30,158 nucleotides of DNA from Gracilaria caudata. Its lineage: Eukaryota > Rhodophyta > Florideophyceae > Gracilariales > Gracilariaceae. The position numbers were made by a program, and so were the translations under genes. Below the pieces are notes generated by a model. The model worked only from the letters and a program-made list of their open reading frames with translations. It was not told where the DNA came from and searched no databases. Below, piece by piece: positions 8,844 to 18,032 of the stretch. The stretch is from positions 1 through 30,158 of the forward strand of contig JASCIV010000230.1 of assembly GCA_030374735.1 (NCBI GenBank). Direction: 5' to 3'. Position 1 is the first letter of the stretch, and every line of letters starts with the position of its first letter.

Positions 8844-9050
8844 CTAGAAGAACGGCGTGCTCATGATAAGCGCGGCGGCGGCTGTGTCCGACTTGCGCTT
8901 GTCTTTGCTTCTTTGACGCGATGACGATGGCTTGTTGGACGAGGTGTGCTTCGAACTGCTCGACTTCGGCTTGGATGACTTCGACGACGATGAGCTGGAG
9001 TGGCTGCTGTAACCACCTGAGCTAGATGTCTTTTTCGGCTTGTTGAACAT
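8844..9050 (-). CDS. Tiny Ser/Lys-rich protein, function unknown
   Basis: This 68-residue frame begins MFNKPKKTSSSGGYSSHSSS and is about 40 percent serine. A basic Lys/Arg-rich middle (about 25-53) is followed by a short hydrophobic end, AAAALIMSTPFF. There is a TATAAAA on the same strand 174 bp upstream of the ATG (9224-9230). The biased composition means chance cannot be excluded, but the promoter-like motif, a Met start and a position between genes favour a real small gene. No family is recognised; such SR-like low-complexity proteins often bind nucleic acid or are phosphorylated. It is convergent with TRAPPC12, with about 90 bp between stop codons. Confidence 0.45.
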   Translation of the reverse strand: MFNKPKKTSSSGGYSSHSSSSSSKSSKPKSSSSKHTSSNKPSSSRQRSKDKRKSDTAAAALIMSTPFF

Positions 9051-9223
9051 AGTTGTTTTCGAAGGGCGATGAGAGGGGTTGGGGGGGAGGGGGGATAGAG
9101 AGGAGGTGGGTAACGGGAGCGAGGCGGTAATTGAAGAGCAAATGAAGGTAGAGGAAGAGAGTGCTGTGTGTGCGTGATGGTCGGAGCTCGAGCACGGAGA
9201 AGATTGAGGTCAGGAATGGTTCC

Positions 9224-9230
9224 TTTTATA
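9224..9230 (-). promoter_or_regulatory. TATA box candidate for the Ser-rich gene
   Basis: TATAAAA reads on the minus strand inside the plus-strand palindrome TTTATAAA, 174 bp upstream of the ATG at 9050. Confidence 0.35.
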
Positions 9231-9239
9231 AAGAAGGCG

Positions 9240-10010
9240 CTTGACGCGGCGGTTTGAACGCGGCGAAGTGGTGCGTCGTAAAGGTCCACGCAGCTGAGCG
9301 CTGTAGAATGGAGGCGGCTTAATGCGCCACGTGCGCGATGCGCGCGCGCGCGCGCTTTCCGGCTGTGCATGGCATGCATGCTTCGTCACAGTCGCCTTTT
9401 ATTTTGGTCATGCCTGCGTGCCCTTGTAACCGTTATCGACGCCTTGCTGTCCTTTCTTCGCGCCGCGGCCTGGACCGCTGGTCCCTTTCTGTGCCATTGC
9501 TCGGCTGTTTGAGTTCAGGCCGGGGCGTGTTCCCTCCGTTCCTCCGCGCGCATGCCGCCGGAGGGGGGGAGAGCTCTGAGCGCACTGTTTTCTGCGTTGG
9601 TGGTGCCGCCCGTGGCAGCGGCGGCCCTTTTTTCGCGCCGCCTTGTGTGTCGTGGCGAAACGAGTTTCGGCCTGTGTTCCGCCGCTGCATGGCTCAGCCG
9701 GCTGCTCGCGCGCGTGGGACGCTTCCGCAGGCATTGTCCCCCCCCCCGCACACTGATCGGTCAGCGCGCAGCTATGGGGGCGGCTGGCTCGCCTTCCGCG
9801 ACGTTTGGGCTCACGACGTGCCCCCTCCCATTCGTAGCGGTGCATACATGTCATACAGGCGGGCCCCGATCTTCCAAAAATAAAATCAACAGCGGCGTTA
9901 TTTCAAATGGGCCCGCAACAACCTCCGCAAATGCACCCGTGCTCGCACATGTGCGGTGGTAGTACCTGCCCGTCGCGGCCCTCGAATCCGCCCGCCCGTC
10001 ATCACCGACG
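9240..10010. other. GC-rich intergenic block with a (CG)n tract, no gene recognised
   Basis: The region is strongly G/C-rich, with an alternating CG run at about 9337-9354. Long frames exist on both strands, but their translations are Arg/Pro/Gly-rich and overlap one another, as expected from high GC without stop codons. I see no domain, tRNA or other known RNA in it. Confidence 0.5.
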
Positions 10011-12033
10011 GTAGCTCTGTGTGTCAAACAAGGCGCAGATTCATTCGCTTCCGTTCCTGCGGCTGGCGCTTCTCTGCGAATCGACACCAAGGCCTCCATC
10101 GCGTGCTCGCAAGTGCCGTGCCATAGAGCACGCACACCACTACAACCCGTTTCTCGACTCTCACGTATTAGCTTCGACAAAACATCTCATTTCCTTCACA
10201 TAAACGGAGTCAAGTCACAACGATGCCCCACAACGGACGTCCACCACCATTCAACTGTTTATGCTCGTCCCTCACCCCTCACCCCTCACCCCACCCCCCA
10301 ATTGTCCATCAATGCCGCCTCCGTACCATCTCGTGCAACCCCCGTTGCGTACCAGATGGTCCACCATCACAACAACATGAACTCCTATAAACACCACTGA
10401 TTTCCTCTTCGCAATCTTTTTGGTCCTTCAACAATTCGTCTGCCATCCCATTAAACACTTATTCCTCTGTCTCAGAACAAGCCATATCACTCGTTTACTC
10501 TTGCTCTTTCTCCATCCTTTCAACCCGCCAACAAACGATATATGCCTTCCAAACTCCATATCCACAGAACAGTGCAATATGTCGAACCAATCCCCCTCAG
10601 TTAATTGAGGGGTCCCTAACTTGAGTTCAATACCCGTCGTTTCGATAAGCAGAATTATGTGCTGCTCTCAATCGTTCTGCACGTAAACTGCTGTCAGATT
10701 TTCATTCAATGCATACTGAGAGTGCTCCATATTGTGGAAGTTCAATCGTACCAGTTTCATGCCAAGCATTTCGAAATCGCAACCCATTCACCCACTCATT
10801 CACGTCTAGTGTTGCGCTCTACCTTGTACATAACTTGTCAAACGTGTTCGTTTTCTCAGCGCGAAGTGGTCTATACGCGATCGATGATGATGAGGCACGG
10901 TCGACAAACAGCAAGCACTGTGCTTTAATCACTACAATGAAGATGGGCGAGCAGCGACACTGTTTCAAAGAAACGCTCGTATTTGATGCTTTTATGTGCA
11001 AGATGGAAACGTTTCACCCTTTCTGAATTGATGCCTTAGCTGCTTTAATCTCTGTCGCAGTGTTTTGTAGGAAACGCATGCGTGAATGCACAATTCACTG
11101 CATCCTAGTGCTTGACCCCATTAGACGTGCCGCTTGAAGCCCATGTTCCTGAACGTGTATCGGTCGAGCCCTTTTTAGTTCACCAAAAATTCATTTGATA
11201 CGTGCTCGTCAGTGACGAATTCAATGGAGGAGGCTAGAAGCAAGCACATTCACTTAACTACTGTCGTGTACAGGGACATGTACACATCAAGGGCAATTAA
11301 GGGTAAAGTATGGAGCAACAGACGCGGCTCCTCCTTCATCCATATAGCAGACGTAAGTGCCATGTACTCAAAGAGGATTAAACGGCTCCTCTGTAAAACG
11401 AGCCGATGGTAAACCTCTTTGTACGCATGAAGGGAGATGACTCTTCCGTAATTGTCCAGGAGAGACAAAATCACAACTGGACGTGGTCCTATGCTAGAAT
11501 GACATACGAGTGGAGTGGAGGATGTAAGGACGGCAAACATATGTGTTGGCGTAGATCACGAGGGCAGTCCAACGGACTTTAGTAGATAGATAGATACACC
11601 GAGGAGAGTACAACGGGGACCTGTTCGCACCATTAATCCAAAAAATGTCCGCAGCGACATACAGAGAAACGTACAACGCGACAACGCAAAACTGATGTGA
11701 ACACTCCGCTCTGTGATTGTGTTTCCGCAGCTGGAGAGGACACAAACGCAAGGCCCAATCTCGGGAGCATGGGGGAAGACCGGGGGCGGAAGGGGGCAAC
11801 GAGAGAGGACCAGGCGCCCACCGCGGGCATCATACTCGCGCTGCTATTGAACTGAGAACCTGAATTTGCTGCTACAAAGCGTATCGATCCCGCTTGACGT
11901 AATCAGGGAAGCGATCTGAACTTGCTTGGCAGCGCAACACGCGGTACGTATCTCTGCACAACATCGGCTGTGTCCACCGGAAAACAGCGAAACAGAAAGT
12001 AGCACGACCGCACAGGATTGCTCGGCAGCAGTT
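10011..12033. other. Intergenic region, no gene recognised
   Basis: This is two kilobases with only short frames that look random. From about 10200 to 10560 the plus strand is pyrimidine-rich (C and T runs), followed by mixed sequence. A TATAAA occurs at about 10387 on the plus strand, but no convincing ORF follows it. A long non-coding transcript or UTR cannot be excluded. Confidence 0.5.
10271..10291 (+). repeat. Short tandem repeat (CTCACCC)x3
   Basis: Three exact 7-nt units CTCACCC, followed by a C-rich tail. It is a microsatellite and does not match telomere repeats known to me. Confidence 0.8.
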
Positions 12034-12435
12034 TTACTCAGTTTCTTCCACATTGACCTTAGCACTAGGATTAGTGACCCTAATGTCAAGCTGAGCAGCG
12101 CGATCAAGAATGGCAATACGTTTCCTAGCAGAAACGGCGCTGGCAATCTCGGCGCAATACACACGGTTTTGCATCATAAGAAGCTCAAGTTCATTCACGT
12201 TGTGAACTACAAACTTATAAAACCCATTCGGGAGCATGTGACGCGTCTTTTTGTTGCTGCCATATCCGATGTTTGGCATGGAAACCTTTCCACGCCACTT
12301 GCGACGTACACGGGAATCAATTCCTTTCGGTCGACGCCATGATTCGGGAACGCGAATCTTCGTATCAGATTGATGGCGTTTGAACTTGCGCGTGCGCTTT
12401 TTGACCAGTTTGAGCGTGTTGAGCGACTTTGCCAT
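12034..12435 (-). CDS. RPL32: 60S ribosomal protein eL32
   Basis: The 133 residues match eL32 over the full length. They include VKKRTRKFKRHQSDTKIRV, WRRPKGIDSRVRRKWRGK, MPNIGYGSNKKTRHMLPNG, FYKFVVHNVNELELLMMQN, then YCAEIASAVSARKRIAI and the AAQLDIRVTNPSAK end. eL32 is a large-subunit protein on the solvent side; the family is usually 130-135 residues, so this copy is complete. The coding part has no intron. The ATG at 12435 gives the usual short MAKSLNTLKLVKKRT start. A likely 5'UTR intron lies just upstream (12466-12706). The gene is divergent from BDP1, with about 610 bp between start codons. Confidence 0.96.
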   Translation of the reverse strand: MAKSLNTLKLVKKRTRKFKRHQSDTKIRVPESWRRPKGIDSRVRRKWRGKVSMPNIGYGSNKKTRHMLPNGFYKFVVHNVNELELLMMQNRVYCAEIASAVSARKRIAILDRAAQLDIRVTNPSAKVNVEETE

Positions 12436-12465
12436 ATTGAACTGGCGTGGAACTGGCGCGGATCA

Positions 12466-12706
12466 CTGCCGTGCAAGAGGTTGAACGCGAAAACGTCAGT
12501 AACTTTGTTTTAGGTAGCAGCGATCTTTACCTCGAAGCGGTCTCTCGCACACTTCGGGTCGCAATCGCGCGCATTTGTCGCGTCAACGCGACTCTGCGTT
12601 GCGAAGCGCTCAACATTCTCAACGATTCGTTGTCGAACAGAGTTGGACTCAACGACATCGTAAACACGCACGCGTCGGGCAGAAGAAAACAGAAGAGTAG
12701 ACTCAC
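12466..12706 (-). other. Probable 5'UTR intron of RPL32
   Basis: On the minus strand, ACAG|GTGAGT at 12706 is a strong donor. An acceptor CAG ends at 12466, preceded by a branch-point-like TTACTGAC and a pyrimidine-rich stretch (GTTTTCGCGTTCAACCTCTTG). Splicing would remove 241 nt and leave about 30 nt before the ATG. This is inferred from splice-site quality only; introns near the start of ribosomal protein genes are common in intron-poor genomes. Confidence 0.45.
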
Positions 12707-13049
12707 CTGTAGGGGTGCTTGAAATAGGTGTGGACGAAGGCGCTGACCCAAGAAGGCGGAGTCGATCGCTCGTGAGCGGCTCGGGCGGACGTGAAGTGGG
12801 CGACGGCCGTATACCTTCGGAAAACACGGACGCGAACGTCTGTCAAACGCCGACGGCGCCGGCCGCGACATCAATCAGAAATTGCACTGTGCCTTAGTAA
12901 TTGTTTAATTAGTTTCGGAAGATTTTGCACACGTGGACTGCCGATCATTGCTGAACTTTCGGGGCCGTTGTTAGCAATCTTCCGCAGAGAGTTCTACTCA
13001 TTCTTCGCGACGAGCGGCAATCTGCGCAGCTTCTAAAGAGCTCGGAACA

Positions 13050-14069
13050 ATGAGCGAGGCACCTTATTCAGATGAGGAAGATGAGGACAGAACAACAAAC
13101 CTTCGCCACGCTGACGCCGTCGGGCTGGCAAGCAACGGCCAGATAACCATAAACGATGTGATTCGCAACATTCGCAAGCGTAAGAATCGCAAGCAAATGC
13201 CGTCTACGGCGCGAAGAAACGAACAGCGTCGTCAACGTCGTCGAACACATCTTCAACAACCGCAACCGCCAGCCTCTGAGCAACAAGACCCGCCCGCTAG
13301 TTCGCCGTCACCTCCGCCGCCGCCGCCACAAGAACAAGAGCCGCAGACGGATGTGGTTGCTCCGCAGCTCACCTTGGATGAGAATGGCAATATTGTCGTG
13401 GACAGCGCTTCTTTGGTTGTCAGTGCTGGCACCGTCACCAATGCAGAGGCTGAGGGTGGAGATGTCACCACCTTTGAGAATCACGAGTACACAAAGCACA
13501 TAACATCCGCAACCTTTTCAAAGCGTCAGAACTCTTCTAAATGGGTTGCGGAGGAAACTGAACGTTTTTATCAGTGTTTGCGAAAGTATGGAACCGATTT
13601 TCTGCTAATGGAGTCCGATTTTCCAACACGTAGTCGAAGGCAGTTGAAACTGAAATTCAAGCGAGAGGAGAGGGATAATCCTCGTCGAATTGACCGTGCT
13701 TTGCGCGCCAAACCCCTTCCTTTACCTACCGCCCTGCCCAAACGCCCCGCACAATCAAACGATCAACAAGCCCAAAATGGTTCACGGCCCGAGCAAGACG
13801 CAACTCGACCAATTGCCAACGGCACACCCTCCGAACAAATTCAACACGCAAGTGTTCAAACAACGACATCTCAACAGCAACCAAGCGCAAGTGCTACGCA
13901 AGCTCAAACACATGACCCTGAAAACGGCGACAGTAACGAAGCGACGCGCGAGGCTGTCATCAAAGTGATCGGCACCGCGGATGACGACCCCGAAATGCAG
14001 GATGTGGATCTCCATACAATACCACTTGTTGCAGATGATTCTGATGATTCTTGGGGAGATTCCGAGTGA
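13050..14069 (+). CDS. BDP1: TFIIIB subunit B'' (BDP1), RNA polymerase III initiation factor
   Basis: The 339-residue protein carries the extended SANT/Myb domain of BDP1 at about residues 164-218. It shows KWVAEETERFYQCLRKYGTD, FPTRSRRQLKLKFKREE and NPRRIDRAL, the standard W-x(3)-ET-x2-FY ... GTDF ... FP-R-R-Q-K-KFK-EE-NP order. The upstream segment LTLDENGNIVVDSASLVV (about 107-124) is also typical of BDP1. BDP1 joins TBP and BRF1 on tRNA and 5S promoters to recruit Pol III. The flanks are low-complexity: a basic/Gln region (40-80), a proline run (about 85-95) and a Gln/Thr-rich acidic tail. This is short compared with animal and fungal BDP1. The gene has no intron and is convergent with eIF4E. 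Confidence 0.93.
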   Translation: MSEAPYSDEEDEDRTTNLRHADAVGLASNGQITINDVIRNIRKRKNRKQMPSTARRNEQRRQRRRTHLQQPQPPASEQQDPPASSPSPPPPPPQEQEPQTDVVAPQLTLDENGNIVVDSASLVVSAGTVTNAEAEGGDVTTFENHEYTKHITSATFSKRQNSSKWVAEETERFYQCLRKYGTDFLLMESDFPTRSRRQLKLKFKREERDNPRRIDRALRAKPLPLPTALPKRPAQSNDQQAQNGSRPEQDATRPIANGTPSEQIQHASVQTTTSQQQPSASATQAQTHDPENGDSNEATREAVIKVIGTADDDPEMQDVDLHTIPLVADDSDDSWGDSE

Positions 14070-14434
14070 GCGTAATACCTCTGCACGAAGAGTGGACCGG
14101 TGGTGTTACCATTTTTAATCTTGTTTTGTTGTTATGTGGCTGCTTTGAAAGCCTTAGCGTTTACCTTCTAGTTGCACATATCCTAGATCATCTAGATGAT
14201 GGCGCGCTTTTTTGTTTACTTGTAGTGATGAGAGCTCCGCTCCGTCGTGACTGTCGATTAGAGTCAACAATGTGTGACGTGAAGAATGCATTGGGTGCGG
14301 ACGCAAAAGCATGCGAAAGCCAGCGGTGTAACCCTGAATGTACCATCATGTTCAACGAAATGTTGCGTGTTTACCAATTATACAGTTCCCAACGTTGGGT
14401 GGCAACGAAAAGGACGGGGTGACTCGAGGTGCGT
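14070..14434. other. Intergenic region between two convergent genes
   Basis: About 365 bp between the BDP1 and eIF4E stop codons. It presumably holds both 3'UTRs; no other feature is seen. Confidence 0.6.
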
Positions 14435-15123
14435 TCATGAAATCGTAAAGCGAGGCTTGGCCTTCTTTGAGGTACCGATGGAGTCCTTGAACTGTAGGAA
14501 CTGTTGGTCGGAGGTAATGGCAGAAGTCTCTCTCCAACGACGACCGATCCTGTTTTGCAGTTCCTCGTCCATCGCAGTCTTTGTCCAAATTGCAAGGCGA
14601 TTGGTTCCACGTTTACGGTTCATGACGATGCCTGCAATATCGTCACTTTCTTGAGGACCAAAACCCTCACCGATTACGGTGAGGATTGTGTTTATCCAAC
14701 ACTTGTCCAGGTATGTGGTGTGAGAGTTTGGGAAAGTGACTCTCCATTCACCGCCGTCGACGTTTTGTGGATCTTCCCATTTCGGGTCAATTCCAAACTT
14801 GAACAAATTGTAGGTATGATTGGAGGGCAGCTGTGAAGGCTCCTTGAGACTGTTGAACACGCTGTAACACAAAAAGCAGAGCAACGAAAGCATGAAACAA
14901 AGCGGTCAGCACGCAACGGCGCAAAAGCGCTACGAGCAAGGGGGATGGCGCGGTTGAGAACTTACGCCCAAAAGTCCTCGACGGTATCGAATGAAGCAAT
15001 CGGACGAAGATTGGCGGCATAAGCAGCGTTGCGACTCTTACTGGCGACAAAGTCGTGCCAAAGCGTCCACTTGAACTGCAGAGGGTGCGGTCCAGCGTCG
15101 TTTTGATCGTTTTCTTCAGCCAT
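14435..15123 (-). CDS. EIF4E: Translation initiation factor eIF4E-family cap-binding protein (two exons)
   Basis: Exon 1 is 15123-14966 and exon 2 is 14861-14435; joined they give 194 residues. The order is HPLQFKWTLWHDF (residues 13-25), FDTVEDFWAVFNSL across the splice junction (W52 matches the eIF4G-contacting Trp), then PKWED (W81/E82, cap stacking and guanine recognition) and GGEWRVTF. MNRKRGTNRLAIWTKTA and IGRRWRE with a short RFTIS end complete the fold. eIF4E binds the mRNA 5' cap and recruits eIF4G. The position matching human Trp56, the other cap-stacking residue, is Tyr35 (AAYAANLRPIA), a change seen in class II 4E/4EHP proteins, while the Trp43 position stays Trp (W19). The frame is open upstream of MAEENDQND to 15387, but that part is Arg/Pro-rich and probably not translated. 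Confidence 0.92.
14862..14965 (-). other. Spliceosomal intron in eIF4E (104 nt)
   Basis: The donor reads TGGGC|GTAAGT at 14965 and the acceptor TTTTTGTGTTACAG|CGTG ends at 14862. Removing it restores the reading frame exactly inside the conserved VEDFW-A-VFNSL motif. Confidence 0.92.
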
Positions 15124-16144
15124 GTAGGGGGAGTGCTGCGGACGGAGGTGGGCGGCGTGGGCGGCGGGTGCCGATTGTGTGCTGCAGACAAGAGTGCTGG
15201 TGGGTGGAGCCGTGGGAGCGGTGTGGCGTCTCAAATTGTCGCGCGCGGCGAAGTGTCGCGGCGGCTGCTGGGACTCGCTTTGGGGCAATTTTTTGGGCTT
15301 CCGACGGCGCTGCGGCGTCCTGTCAGACATGGCTTTGTCGCGCATTTGGCGACTGCGGCGTGGTTTGCGCGGTCGCGTGCCTCCCATCGGTGGGTGATCG
15401 CGACGCCTCGCGTTTCTGCCGGCTTGCGTCGATCACACGACCTGCGACGCGAAGCGCCTTCGCTTGCCGGCGCTTTAAACTACTCGCGTGTTCACATTCC
15501 GAACCCGTCAAGCGCTGCGCTGCACGTTTAAACGTCTTCAAGCACAACGAAACAGTTGGTTCATCTCGATACCAGGCCGCAACGTACCAGTGGCGCGGCA
15601 CCGCCCAACATTATGATAATGTTACGGGCGCAAGCCGTGTCCTTCCTAGACCGCAACAGACATATTTCTCCACCAAAGAGCTGCCACTGAACGGCACCGC
15701 CTTCATCGTGATGGCTTCGAAATGACCACGACAGACCAGTATAAATTGAGGAGACGTGCTTAATTTGTTTTGATCTTCTGTAATTAATGTACGTGTAACT
15801 TGCCGATGTCACACGGCGCATGCTACTGGTCATACATACCCTACGCACATGTGCCGCTGGCGCTGATCCTCGCTTTCAAATCGGCTTCGTCCTCATCGCA
15901 CACGCAATCGACGCTCCATGCTCCACCATGCGCGCCGGCACTCGCTCTCCTTGACAACTGCTTGTCTCAAGAGCACCACAGCATCCTCGACAAGTTACAC
16001 ACTCCCCTACCTCGTGCGCCCAAGAGTCTCGAGTGTCGCCCGTCCACAAACTGCACCCCTCTTGAAATCCCAATTCATGTTTTACAAGACCCAACCGCGA
16101 CTCACTCACAGCAGCCTCTCCGCTCCCTCTCGATATGCCCCAAA
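15124..16144. other. Divergent intergenic region between eIF4E and DONSON
   Basis: The part next to eIF4E (to about 15480) is GC-rich with open but Arg/Pro/Ser-rich frames. A TATAAAT at 15740-15746 could serve DONSON. Near-downstream of it an ATG-TAC-GTG-TAA mini-ORF starts at about 15788, followed by an ATG at 15806 that is in frame with DONSON. So 15806-16144 may be 5'UTR or a non-conserved N-terminal extension. Confidence 0.45.
15740..15746 (+). promoter_or_regulatory. TATA box candidate for DONSON
   Basis: TATAAAT lies in CCAGTATAAATTGAGG, 66 bp before the first in-frame ATG (15806) and about 400 bp before the preferred start (16145). Confidence 0.35.
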
Positions 16145-17632
16145 ATGTCACCGCCTCGAAAACGACCGCGCACTCAACCCATAAGCGCGAAGCGGCCTCC
16201 AGCAGCCCCTCGTCAATCCCGTTCACGCCCGTCTCTTGCCGATGAAGCTTCTCGTCCGCGCACTCTGGTTGATCTTCTTGGAGCTACTTCGTCTCGTGCC
16301 GAACAGGTCCTTGGTGACGATGCACCAAACGATGCGTGGTCCGTTCTTGCAAACACTGTTGATAACTTAGCGTCCGATTCGAGACAACCAAATCCTGTCC
16401 CTGCTCGTGATTTCGATCAAGTTCAACCACCTACCGGAGCTGAAATCCAGGAACCGCCGCATGAACACCTTCCAATTGACCTCTCTATCAAGACGCTGCT
16501 CACTGTTGTTTCATCTAAATCGCTGTGGTGGACGCGAGTTAGGGGCCAGGGCGAGGAATACGAGGCGTTACATGATTTATTATCAGGGGTAGATGCACTT
16601 ACAGAAGCGCATCCTGCGAAACCCCCAATAGGTAGTGACGCTGTCATCGAAGGACAAGTACTAACTGAGGCCTTGACACAGGCAAAACGCCAATTCTACC
16701 GTGCTTTACTTCATTTTCGCTATCCATGTACCACATTACCTCCGGTTATTTCCAGAAGATGGCAGGCCGTTTTCAGCTCTAACGCACGTACAAGACCAGA
16801 TTCGGCGTTGCAAGAGGCAACCAATGTTGCCATGGAGCGTTTACGCCTGTGGCAAAGCGCCCTTCAATCGTTGTTTTTCGGCTACAAGCGCGGCCATATC
16901 GATCACTTCTACGTTTTACTTCCATCCACCATTCTCCTGTTCAGCCATACCTTTGCTCAAAACGATAATCAAAACGGTACGACTCGTCACAAACGAAGAG
17001 GACAATTGCGTTCCACAAGCGACTCGACTCTGCACGCATGTTTTGCGAAAGGATCACTGGGGCTGAGATCGTTGCTGTCGGATTACGCGGTACCGTTCAG
17101 ACTGGAGCGCGGCTCTAGTCCATCGGGAGGAGAAAGCGAGCCTCCCGTGATTGCTGAGGGCCAGCTGGCAGTGCAAGCTGTCTATAATTTTGTCTTAAGT
17201 GTTGGTCACAAGATTTCTAACGCCACAGATGTTCCCCTGTTGTTGTGTGACAAACCGTTCCGAGGTGGCACCGCGATTACTGCTCAGGTCACGGACACAG
17301 ATGAAGCAAACGTAATTGACTCATCAGGTGGGGCCACGAGGCTGAGGTACTCCGTTAAGATCCATGGTTTACTCACTCCACGCCAAGTTCGTGCTGTTTG
17401 TAGAGCTCTGGTTGAAACTCAGGATCGGGATTTTTCGGTGCAGATGAATACGGAAGAGAGGTCAGAAACGTTAAATGTATGTGAGCAGTCCGTTACTCTA
17501 CCGCCTTCAAATGGGACGACCTCTGCTCAGCAGAAAATGTCTCACGCCATCCAGGGGCATCGTGTCTTATCACGAGTGGCAAGACACGCACCTTCTCCCA
17601 AGTTTTTGTTGTACACTCGAGCTGTCGAATAA
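16145..17632 (+). CDS. DONSON: DONSON (downstream neighbour of Son / Humpty dumpty) replication factor
   Basis: The 495-residue protein has the conserved DONSON blocks in order: LPIDLSIKTLLTVVSSKSLW (about 109-128), then LTQAKRQFYRALLHFRYP, LWQSALQSLFFGYKRGHIDH, FYVLLPSTILLFSHTF, GLRSLLSDYAVPFRL (about 306-320), VPLLLCDKPFRGGTA (363-377) and YSVKIHGLLTPRQVRAVCRA. DONSON assists assembly of the CMG helicase at replication origins and protects forks in animals; plant and protist orthologues exist. The N-terminus (1-45) is basic and resembles a nuclear localisation signal (PPRKRPRTQ). I chose ATG 16145 (A at -3) because the in-frame extension from 15806 shows no family similarity. No intron is needed. 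It is convergent with the ADC synthase gene. Confidence 0.85.
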   Translation: MSPPRKRPRTQPISAKRPPAAPRQSRSRPSLADEASRPRTLVDLLGATSSRAEQVLGDDAPNDAWSVLANTVDNLASDSRQPNPVPARDFDQVQPPTGAEIQEPPHEHLPIDLSIKTLLTVVSSKSLWWTRVRGQGEEYEALHDLLSGVDALTEAHPAKPPIGSDAVIEGQVLTEALTQAKRQFYRALLHFRYPCTTLPPVISRRWQAVFSSNARTRPDSALQEATNVAMERLRLWQSALQSLFFGYKRGHIDHFYVLLPSTILLFSHTFAQNDNQNGTTRHKRRGQLRSTSDSTLHACFAKGSLGLRSLLSDYAVPFRLERGSSPSGGESEPPVIAEGQLAVQAVYNFVLSVGHKISNATDVPLLLCDKPFRGGTAITAQVTDTDEANVIDSSGGATRLRYSVKIHGLLTPRQVRAVCRALVETQDRDFSVQMNTEERSETLNVCEQSVTLPPSNGTTSAQQKMSHAIQGHRVLSRVARHAPSPKFLLYTRAVE

Positions 17633-18032
17633 TTCAGTCTAGAAGCATAGCGCTGCGACAGGGTAAGGAATTCCATACCCTTGTGGTTGAGGTGGCCCAT
17701 TCAGGGTTGTAAGCTTAACCTCCGCTTGTTACTTGTAGTGGTGTTCTCGCGTTGTAAGATAAGACCGTCATAAATGTTCGTTAAGTCATCGAGTGCGAAG
17801 GAATCCCTCGTCCACATGGATCCGCATCGCCTTTCGTCCTTTTGAAAAGCTTCAGTTTACAGGCACGCACGAGACGTGTTTTCAGGAGGGGCGTCTTCTG
17901 CTCGTTATTGCTAAGAAGTTCTCAGTGAGAGACTCCACTTTTGACAAGCAGTACATATAGAAGTCAGTGATACCAAGGGTATCACGATTGTCAGGGGGCG
18001 AACATTGTCGTACTGGGTCTTGCAGGGGCAAA
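17633..18032. other. Intergenic region between convergent DONSON and ADC synthase genes
   Basis: 400 bp without a supported ORF, RNA or repeat; presumably 3'UTRs. Confidence 0.6.

Noticed and set aside
9338..9883. 181-codon frame and its antisense partners in the GC-rich block
   Set aside because: Several frames are open at once because of GC content; translations are low-complexity without domains.
10271..10291. Telomere-like repeat
   Set aside because: Only three CTCACCC units occur, inside the chromosome, and they do not match known telomere units.
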